From UBA4093 sp036676455 (GTDB taxonomy: Bacteria > Cyanobacteriota > Sericytochromatia > S15B-MN24 > UBA4093): a stretch of 64,000 bases of DNA. The position numbers and the translations under genes were made by a program. Of this stretch, positions 59,008-64,000 are shown in pieces. The notes under the pieces are model-generated. The model was given only the letters and a program-made list of their open reading frames with translations, did not search any database and had not been told where the DNA came from. How positions within the stretch are numbered: position 1 is the first letter of the stretch; each line of letters starts with the position of its first letter. The stretch spans positions 5,944-69,943 of the forward strand of contig JAKFCW010000082.1 in NCBI GenBank assembly GCA_036676455.1, in the 5' to 3' direction.

Positions 59008-59976
59008 TTAACCCTGCTTGTTGATCAGCCTGCCGGTGTTACCCAGCTTGCCGGTCTGGCCCAACTTACCGGTCTGATTGAGGCGGCCGGTGTTGGAGGG
59101 AGTCTGGACGGCGCCGGCCATCCAGGCATGATCCTTCTGGTAAGGAAGGGGCTCGGCGGGCTCCGGCTTGAGGAAGATCGCCGCGAGGGGAGTGCCCTCC
59201 ACCTGCTCCGGCAGGCGGTCGAGCTGATGAAGCTTGCCCTTGAGCTTGCCCCAGACCTTGTCCCCGAACTCGTGGATCAGGTCGAGCGACCAGTCGAACT
59301 TCCGGATGCCCCGGACGATCTTCTTGCCTTCCTCGAGGAGGGCCTGAGCCTCCTTGAAGGTGGAGAAGGCGTGGTTCATTTCGATCTTGAGCTTGGAGTC
59401 CTGATCGAGCTTGGCCTTGATCTGCTGGACCAGCTCGTTGTCGACGTCCTTGCGGGTGGGGGCGAAGTACCACTCGAGGATGGTCATCGACTGAGCAATG
59501 GAAGCCATCTTGAGGCGGGCGCCCGCAACGTCGGTCTCGGCCTTGGCGAGCAGGTACTCGGGAGTCTGGGAGATGTCGGTGAAGCGGATGTCCGGGGTGA
59601 GCTCGCCCGCGGTTGCCTCGAGATTGGCATTCATCTCGCCGATCTGGAGCTCGACGAGGCGGATGCCGGCCTGGTAGAGGTCGATGCTGGCGTTGAGCTT
59701 CTCGGCCATCATCTCGGCGTAAGGAGAAGGAGGAACGGCTTCCATTTCCTTGACGAGGGGCTGCAAGGTGGCCAGCTGCGCCTGCAGGAAGGCCAGGCGG
59801 GCCTGGTTCTCCTGGACCATGTCGGTCATGGCGCCGCGGGACTGTCCGGAGATCTGGGTCACCTTGGCGGTGATCTGCTCCAGCTCGCCCTTGAGTCGCT
59901 CGACTTCCGCTCGGAGGCGCGCCTCCTCGGCGGCTTCCTCGGGAGACTGGATGGGACCCGTTCCTCGGTTCTGCAT
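59008..59976 (-). CDS. helical protein B1 of the twin cassette (unknown family)
   Basis: A 322-residue helical protein, the longer-tailed paralogue of B2. An acidic N-terminal coiled coil (about 12-80, EEAAEEARLRAEVERLKGELEQ) leads to shared blocks EMEAVPPSPYAEMMAEKLNAS, YLLAKAETDVAGARL, FKEAQALLEEGKKIVRGI and KLKGKLHQLDRLPEQ. The C-terminal 30 residues are a four-fold hexapeptide repeat of the form (N/Q)TG(R/K)L(N/G), ending INKQG. AGAGGAAG lies upstream of the ATG. No known domain recognised. Confidence 0.75.
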   Translation of the reverse strand: MQNRGTGPIQSPEEAAEEARLRAEVERLKGELEQITAKVTQISGQSRGAMTDMVQENQARLAFLQAQLATLQPLVKEMEAVPPSPYAEMMAEKLNASIDLYQAGIRLVELQIGEMNANLEATAGELTPDIRFTDISQTPEYLLAKAETDVAGARLKMASIAQSMTILEWYFAPTRKDVDNELVQQIKAKLDQDSKLKIEMNHAFSTFKEAQALLEEGKKIVRGIRKFDWSLDLIHEFGDKVWGKLKGKLHQLDRLPEQVEGTPLAAIFLKPEPAEPLPYQKDHAWMAGAVQTPSNTGRLNQTGKLGQTGKLGNTGRLINKQG

Positions 59977-60007
59977 GGTGGTTGCTTCCTCTTAAGTGGC
60001 CAGCGCC

Positions 60008-60337
60008 CTAGAAGGCCTGGCGAACTGCTTGGACGGCCGAGTTGAGCTGTTGGAAGGGCTGCGCGATGTTCTGCACCTGGCCCGAGGCCCGCTGCAGGAA
60101 GCCACCGACCTCGTTGCCCGCCGAGCGCGCGACGTTCGACCAGTCGTCGAGGGAGCGGGCCTCGGAGGCGCGCTGGCGGATGCCGTCGAAGATCTTGGAG
60201 AAGTCGCCGAAGAGGTTACCAAAGTTCGAGATGGCGCCCGAGATGTTGCTGACGATGTTGCCGATCGAGCTGATGGCGTTGCCGATGCCCTGGACCGCGT
60301 TCGCGATGTTGCCGATGGCGTTGACTGCTCCACCCAT
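60008..60337 (-). CDS. small MGGAV peptide A1 of the twin cassette
   Basis: 109 residues, first gene of the operon; AAGGAGG precedes the ATG. The first 45 residues are a Gly/Ala/Ile/Asn repeat (MGGAVNAIGNIANAVQGIGN, then AISSIGNIVSNISGAISNFGN) with Gly every seven residues or so, a glycine-zipper-like pattern able to form tightly packed or membrane-associating helices. The rest is a mixed amphipathic helix ending QLNSAVQAVRQAF. It resembles the helical core of some small pore or assembly proteins, but no homology is claimed. Confidence 0.75.
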   Translation of the reverse strand: MGGAVNAIGNIANAVQGIGNAISSIGNIVSNISGAISNFGNLFGDFSKIFDGIRQRASEARSLDDWSNVARSAGNEVGGFLQRASGQVQNIAQPFQQLNSAVQAVRQAF

Positions 60338-60521
60338 GGTTGGCCTCCTTCACAATGCTTGCCGGTTGACTTGCGGCGTCCAAACCCGTTGCTGCTCCTC
60401 TTGTACCAACTTTTTCAGGCAGCTCCACCGCTTTAACTGAAAAAAATGGACATCGGGACGAGACTTAATCGTCTTGAAGGTGGATTTAACGGTATTAACG
60501 CATACTAAACAAAGGGTTCCC

Positions 60522-60574
60522 TTGCGAGCGGCTTTCCGGCACAATGATAAAAGCATAGCCGGCCAGAGGGCCGG
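60522..60574 (+). promoter_or_regulatory. possible promoter and leader hairpin of kal-kce-kdd
   Basis: TTGCGA (60522-60527), an 18-base spacer and GATAAA (60546-60551). A perfect hairpin CCGGCC-AGAG-GGCCGG (60559-60574) would form at the very 5' end of the transcript. The promoter match is modest. Confidence 0.35.
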
Positions 60575-60595
60575 ACCTGACGGGAGACCCAAACC

Positions 60596-61000
60596 ATGTC
60601 CGAATACACGTCCATGATCCGCCTGCGCATGGGAGAGCATGACGCTCACTACGCGGGCAGCCTGGTGGCAGGCGCCAAGATGCTCGAGCTTTTCGGCGAC
60701 GTCGCCACCGAGCTCTTGATCCAGCTCGACGGAGACGAAGGCCTCTTCGTGGCCTACTCCAACGTCGAGTTCCTCAAGCCCGTTTACGCCGGGGACTACA
60801 TCGAGGCCGTCGGCCGCATCACCAAGGTCGGCAACTCCTCGCGCGCGATGGAGTTCGAGGCCCGCAAGGTCATCCAGCTCTGCCGCCGCGACGGCCTCTC
60901 GGAGTCTGCCGCCGAGATCCTCGAGACGCCCGAGGTGGTCTGCCGTGCGACCGGCACCTGCGTGACCCCCAAGGACAAGCAGCGCCTCGCGGGAGTCTAA
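60596..61000 (+). CDS. kal: 3-aminobutyryl-CoA ammonia lyase
   Basis: A 134-residue hotdog-fold enzyme that removes ammonia from L-3-aminobutyryl-CoA to give crotonyl-CoA, the second half of the Kce reaction product in lysine fermentation. The family-specific segments are SMIRLRMGEHDAHYAGSLVAGAKMLELFGDVATELLI and EGLFVAYSNVEFLKPVYAGDYIEA. It is followed one base later by kce. GGGAG lies about nine bases before the ATG. Confidence 0.9.
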   Translation: MSEYTSMIRLRMGEHDAHYAGSLVAGAKMLELFGDVATELLIQLDGDEGLFVAYSNVEFLKPVYAGDYIEAVGRITKVGNSSRAMEFEARKVIQLCRRDGLSESAAEILETPEVVCRATGTCVTPKDKQRLAGV

Positions 61001-61001
61001 G

Positions 61002-61844
61002 ATGAGCCGCAACCCGCTGATCATCACCTGCTCGCCGGTCGGCGCCGAGGTCACGAAGGCCGAGAACCCGGCCGCTCCGTACACTCCCGCCGAGATCGCC
61101 AACGAGGCGATCGCCGCTGTGAAGGCCGGCGCCTCGATCATTCACCTCCACGCCCGCGAAGCCGACGGCACGCCCAGCCAGCGGACCGAGCTCTTCGCCG
61201 AGGCCATCCGCCTCATCCGCCAGGAGGTCGATGCCATCATCCAGATCTCGACCGGCGGCGCCGTCACGGCCACTCCCGACGAGCGCCTGCAGCCCGTCAG
61301 GGAGCTCGATCCCGCCCCCGAGATGGCCTCCCTCACCCTGGGGACGGTCAACTTCGGCAACGACGTGTTCTGGAACTCGCCGGACCTCATCGAGACGTTC
61401 GCCAAGGAATTCCAGGAGCGCGGCATCAAGCCCGAGCTCGAGATCTTCGATGCCGGCATGATGGCCACGGCCCAGCGTCTGGTGAAGAAGGGACTGCTGA
61501 ACACGCCGCTGCACCTCGACTTCGTGCTCGGAGTGCCCGGCGCCATGGCGGGCACGCCCGAGAACCTGATGTTCCTCTATGGGCAGTTGCCCGCCGGCGC
61601 CACCTGGACGGTCGCCGGGATCGGCGCCGCCGAGCTGAAGCTGGGGACGATCGCCATCGCCCTGGGCGGCCACGTGCGCGTCGGCTTCGAGGACAACGTC
61701 TTCTACCGCAAGGGCGAGCTCGCCACCAGCAACGCGCAGCTGGTCGAACGGATCGCGCGCATCGCCGCCGAACTTGACCGGCCGGTCGCCACCCCCGAGG
61801 AGGCCCGCGCCCTGCTCAGCATGCCGCAAAGGAGCTTCGCGTGA
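61002..61844 (+). CDS. kce: 3-keto-5-aminohexanoate cleavage enzyme
   Basis: A 280-residue TIM-barrel zinc enzyme of the BKACE family (DUF849). It condenses 3-keto-5-aminohexanoate with acetyl-CoA to form acetoacetate and 3-aminobutyryl-CoA. The zinc histidines lie in IIHLHARE; IITCSPVGAEVTK, ISTGGAVTATPDERL, SLTLGTVNFGNDVF and GHVRVGFEDN are family motifs. Many BKACE paralogues act on other beta-keto acids, but placement between kal and kdd fixes the substrate here with good confidence. Confidence 0.93.
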   Translation: MSRNPLIITCSPVGAEVTKAENPAAPYTPAEIANEAIAAVKAGASIIHLHAREADGTPSQRTELFAEAIRLIRQEVDAIIQISTGGAVTATPDERLQPVRELDPAPEMASLTLGTVNFGNDVFWNSPDLIETFAKEFQERGIKPELEIFDAGMMATAQRLVKKGLLNTPLHLDFVLGVPGAMAGTPENLMFLYGQLPAGATWTVAGIGAAELKLGTIAIALGGHVRVGFEDNVFYRKGELATSNAQLVERIARIAAELDRPVATPEEARALLSMPQRSFA

Positions 61845-61899
61845 ATCCCAACAATCGCCACGAGGCACTCCTAAGCGATTCACTTTCGAGGTACGAGAA

Positions 61900-62958
61900 A
61901 TGATGCCCACGATCACCGCCAACCCCTTCGGGACCCACCGGGTCATCCGGCCCCAGGGGGCGCTTCCCTACTCGGGCGAGAAGCTCGACGCCAGCCTTCC
62001 GGCGCTGTCCACTGAGCTGGCCCTCGAGGTCGAGGCCCTGAACATCGACTCGGCGTCCTTCAACCAGCTCAAGCAAGCCGCCGGCGGCGACGCCGCCAAG
62101 CTCGGCGCGATGGTCATGGAGATCGTCAACAGCCGCGGCAAGATGCACAACCCCGTCACCGGCTCGGGCGGCGTCCTGATCGGCCGCGTCTCGCAGCGCG
62201 GGGATGAGCGCACGGACGACGTGAAGGTGGGTGATCGCCTCGTCACCCTCATCTCGCTCACCACCACCCCGCTGCACCTGGAGTCGGTCGGCGAGGTCGA
62301 CTGGTCCGCCCACCAGATCAAGGTGAAGGGCCATGCGATCCTCTTCGAGCGCAGCCTCTACGCCAAGATCCCCACGGACCTTCCCGAGAAACTGGCCATG
62401 TCGGTCCTCGACGTCTGCGGCGCCCCCGCCCAGACCGAGCGGCTCGTCAAGCCCGGCATGCGGGTCGTCATCCTGGGAGCCGCCGGCCGCTCGGGCCTGC
62501 TTTGCTCCTGGGTCGCCGCCAGCCAGGTCGGCCCCGAGGGCCAGGTGATCGGGATCGTCCCCAAGATGAACGTCCCCGGCAAGTCCTTCACGCAGGCGGA
62601 GTTCATGCAGCGCTTCCCGCTGCCCATGACCGTCGTCGAGGGCGACGCGCTCGATCCGGTCGCCACCTACGAGCAGGTGGGCGCGCTGACCGACGGCCGC
62701 TACGCGGATCTGGTCATCAATTGCGTGAACGTCCCCAACACCGAGATGGCGAGCATCCTGGCTTGCCGGAACGGCGGCAAGGTCTACTTCTTCAGCATGG
62801 CCACCTCCTTCACGGCGGCCGCCCTGGGCGCCGAATCTGTCGGCCAGGACATCGAGCTGCTGATCGGCAACGGCTACGCCGAGGGCCACGCCGAGATGAG
62901 CCTGGACCTCGTGCGCAAGAACCCCGCTCTGCGCGAGCTCCTGGAGGCCCTGGAGTAA
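61900..62958 (+). CDS. kdd: L-erythro-3,5-diaminohexanoate dehydrogenase
   Basis: A 352-residue NAD(P)-dependent oxidative deaminase turning 3,5-diaminohexanoate into 3-keto-5-aminohexanoate. It resembles medium-chain dehydrogenases: GVLIGRV, KVGDRLVTLISLTTTPLHLE, then the dinucleotide fold VVILGAAGRSGLLCSWVAA. GAGG lies about eight bases before ATG 61900, which is chosen over an in-frame upstream region lying within kce. Operon with kal and kce, separated from kce by 55 bases. Confidence 0.93.
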   Translation: MMPTITANPFGTHRVIRPQGALPYSGEKLDASLPALSTELALEVEALNIDSASFNQLKQAAGGDAAKLGAMVMEIVNSRGKMHNPVTGSGGVLIGRVSQRGDERTDDVKVGDRLVTLISLTTTPLHLESVGEVDWSAHQIKVKGHAILFERSLYAKIPTDLPEKLAMSVLDVCGAPAQTERLVKPGMRVVILGAAGRSGLLCSWVAASQVGPEGQVIGIVPKMNVPGKSFTQAEFMQRFPLPMTVVEGDALDPVATYEQVGALTDGRYADLVINCVNVPNTEMASILACRNGGKVYFFSMATSFTAAALGAESVGQDIELLIGNGYAEGHAEMSLDLVRKNPALRELLEALE

Positions 62959-62981
62959 TCACTGCAAGGAACCTGATTGTA

Positions 62982-63164
62982 GCCATGGCGGGCGCGGAGG
63001 CCCGCCCCACAAGCAGCTTTACCTGTGCCACAAACAGCTTTTCTTGTGCCTCAATCAGGGGAACCCTTGCCACAATCAAGCCGGCAGGTGGTAAGCCAAA
63101 AATTTGTAGGGCGGGCCTCCGCGCCCGCCCTGGCATTAATCGGGCCTCCGCGCCCGCCATGGCT
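62982..63164. repeat. inverted-repeat element with internal 21-nt tandem units
   Basis: 31-nt terminal inverted repeats (62982-63012 and 63104-63134, two mismatches) enclose four consecutive 21-base units at 63007-63090, each starting CCACAA or CCTCAA. A further perfect 24-nt inverted copy of the left arm (AGCCATGGCGGGCGCGGAGGCCCG) lies at 63141-63164. No coding capacity. It looks like a small non-autonomous element or a nested repeat between kdd and kamA. Confidence 0.7.
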
Positions 63165-63166
63165 TT

Positions 63167-63197
63167 AATCCCCCCCTTCTCTGGAGGGGGGATTTTT
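63167..63197 (+). terminator. intrinsic terminator after the kal-kce-kdd operon
   Basis: AATCCCCCC (63167-63175) pairs with GGGGGGATT (63186-63194), followed by TTT. It separates kdd from kamA transcription. Confidence 0.8.
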
Positions 63198-63205
63198 GCT
63201 ATACT
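63197..63205 (+). promoter_or_regulatory. extended -10 promoter of kamA
   Basis: TGCTATACT, a TGn extended -10 with a five-of-six TATAAT match, immediately after the terminator. No good -35. It predicts a leader of about 210 bases before kamA. Confidence 0.5.
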
Positions 63206-63257
63206 GGATGTTCTCATGCGCGTCATGACGCCTTCCTGGCGCCTCCAAGCAAAGGAC

Positions 63258-63335
63258 ATGCGTATGCACCGGTTCGTTCAAATCGCCTTCGAGCCCGCCT
63301 TCGGGAACGGACAGACTCCTCACTACGGCCTGTGA
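63258..63335 (+). CDS. possible 25-residue leader peptide upstream of kamA
   Basis: A short open frame (MRMHRFVQIAFEPAFGNGQTPHYGL) in the kamA leader. An AAGGA motif lies about eight bases before the second Met (63264). Its stop codon overlaps the start of a nested hairpin. There is no lysine-codon run, so classical lysine attenuation is not supported. It may be fortuitous. Confidence 0.25.
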   Translation: MRMHRFVQIAFEPAFGNGQTPHYGL

Positions 63336-63381
63336 TCCAGGACCGTCGCCGGCTCCTGCCGGCTCGATGGTCCCGCCGATC
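63334..63381 (+). promoter_or_regulatory. nested hairpin in the kamA leader
   Basis: Three nested paired segments: GATC (63334-63337 / 63378-63381), GGACC/GGTCC (63340-63344 / 63369-63373) and GCCGGC/GCCGGC (63348-63353 / 63358-63363) with a TCCT loop. It starts at the stop codon of the possible leader peptide. Confidence 0.4.
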
Positions 63382-63424
63382 ATGCGCGCGCCCCGCGGCG
63401 TCGCCACCCTAGAGGAGAGTTACC

Positions 63425-64000
63425 ATGGCCGTTATCGATCCCACCCAGCACCCCTACACCGACGAAGAAGTCATCGCCCTCAAGCCCGCCGTCGATCCCG
63501 CCACGCTGGTCCACAAGCAGCTGAAGCAGGGTGAGTTCTGGCGCAAGATCCCCGCCTACCGCGATGTCGACGAGGCAACCTTCCTCGACCACCTCTGGCA
63601 GGGCAAGAACTCGATCATGACCTCCGAGAAGCTCCTGAGCACCATTCAGGACCTCGCGCCCGCCGACTTCATCGAGGACGTCCGCGAGGGCTTCCGGCGC
63701 GCCCCCATGGCGATGCGCGTCAGCCCCTACATGCTCTCCAACATCGACTGGAGCGATCCCTACAACGACCCGATCCGCACCCAGTTCATCACGGTCGCCT
63801 CGCGCCTGCTTCCCGATCACCCCAAGCTCACCCTCGACTCGCTTCACGAGCAGGATGACGCGCCGGTGCCCGGCCTCACCCACCGCTACCCCGACAAGGC
63901 CCTCTTCCTGGCCCTCGACATCTGCCCCGTGTACTGCCGCTTCTGCACCCGCTCCTACGCGGTCGGCACCAACACCGAGGAAGTCGAGAAGGTCCAGCTG
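63425..64000 (+). CDS. kamA: lysine 2,3-aminomutase, N-terminal part (cut by window end)
   Basis: The first 192 residues of the radical-SAM, PLP-dependent enzyme that converts L-lysine to L-beta-lysine, the entry step of the pathway. The family N-terminus (FWRKIPAYRDVDEATFLDHLWQGKNSI, MAMRVSPYMLSNIDW) and the radical SAM cluster motif CPVYCRFC are visible. AGGAG lies before ATG 63425. The frame is open to the window end; the PLP lysine and C-terminus lie beyond it. It has its own promoter and a long leader. Confidence 0.94.
   Translation, partial: MAVIDPTQHPYTDEEVIALKPAVDPATLVHKQLKQGEFWRKIPAYRDVDEATFLDHLWQGKNSIMTSEKLLSTIQDLAPADFIEDVREGFRRAPMAMRVSPYMLSNIDWSDPYNDPIRTQFITVASRLLPDHPKLTLDSLHEQDDAPVPGLTHRYPDKALFLALDICPVYCRFCTRSYAVGTNTEEVEKVQL

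Noticed and set aside
63007..63090. Four 21-nt units considered as a CRISPR array
   Set aside because: The units are contiguous with no unique spacers and diverge in their 3' halves; there are no cas genes.
63197..63424. Lysine riboswitch (L box) upstream of kamA
   Set aside because: None of the conserved L-box core sequences were found; only a nested hairpin and a short open frame are visible.

Overview
The window is a GC-rich, gene-dense chromosomal segment of a diderm (outer-membrane-bearing) bacterium. The evidence is a type IV pilus secretin, several lipobox lipoproteins, a soluble-type lytic transglycosylase and iron uptake by FeoAB. No rRNA, tRNA, CRISPR array, prophage or intact insertion sequence was seen. 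Together, a cobalamin-dependent lysine fermentation cluster, a dispersed type IV pilus locus, a (2Fe-2S) thioredoxin-like ferredoxin and an AroF-type DAHP synthase fit a deep-branching, facultatively or strictly anaerobic lineage. A non-photosynthetic relative of Cyanobacteria (Sericytochromatia/Vampirovibrionia-like) is a guess that the sequence alone cannot settle.

Layout. 1-5.6 kb: the end of hom, then thrC, facing a very large soluble adenylyl cyclase-like ATPase/TPR protein. 5.8-8 kb: a subtilisin-like lipoprotein and a histidine kinase. 8.1-17.6 kb: a type IV pilus locus with a PilM-PilN fusion, PilO, three minor pilins, PilB, PilC, secretin, PilP-like protein and major-type pilin. 17.7-23.2 kb: a lipoprotein that looks like a dead metallopeptidase, a receiver-PilZ protein, a Fur-type regulated feoA-feoB-Cys-rich-feoC set and a CheY-like protein. 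23.2-36.5 kb: mostly housekeeping genes (Slt, SuhB, DAHP synthase, ErpA/IscA, metallophosphatase, flavin oxidoreductase, ferredoxin, HEAT protein) plus a FliD-like protein without flagellar neighbours.

36.6-48.7 kb is a signalling island. It has two near-identical MCP-CheW pairs with diverged sensor domains, three paralogous receiver-LuxR regulators, a GAF-GGDEF-EAL protein and two histidine kinases. Some of these genes are separated by unusually long perfect hairpins. No CheA, CheR or CheB lies in the window. 49-51.2 kb: a NamZ-type muramidase and an SPFH lipoprotein.

51.3-64 kb is the lysine fermentation region: KamB-like reactivase, KamD and KamE (lysine 5,6-aminomutase), then Kal, Kce, Kdd and KamA (lysine 2,3-aminomutase, cut by the window end). 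Together these would carry L-lysine through 3,5-diaminohexanoate and 3-keto-5-aminohexanoate to acetoacetate and crotonyl-CoA. Between kamDE and kal, on the other strand, lies a four-gene operon of two tandem copies of a cassette (a small Gly-rich MGGAV peptide plus a ~320-residue helical protein). I recognise no family for it, and it is the best candidate here for an undescribed system. The kamD leader can fold into an H-type pseudoknot, and two 53-nt repeats flank the kamB-kamE segment.
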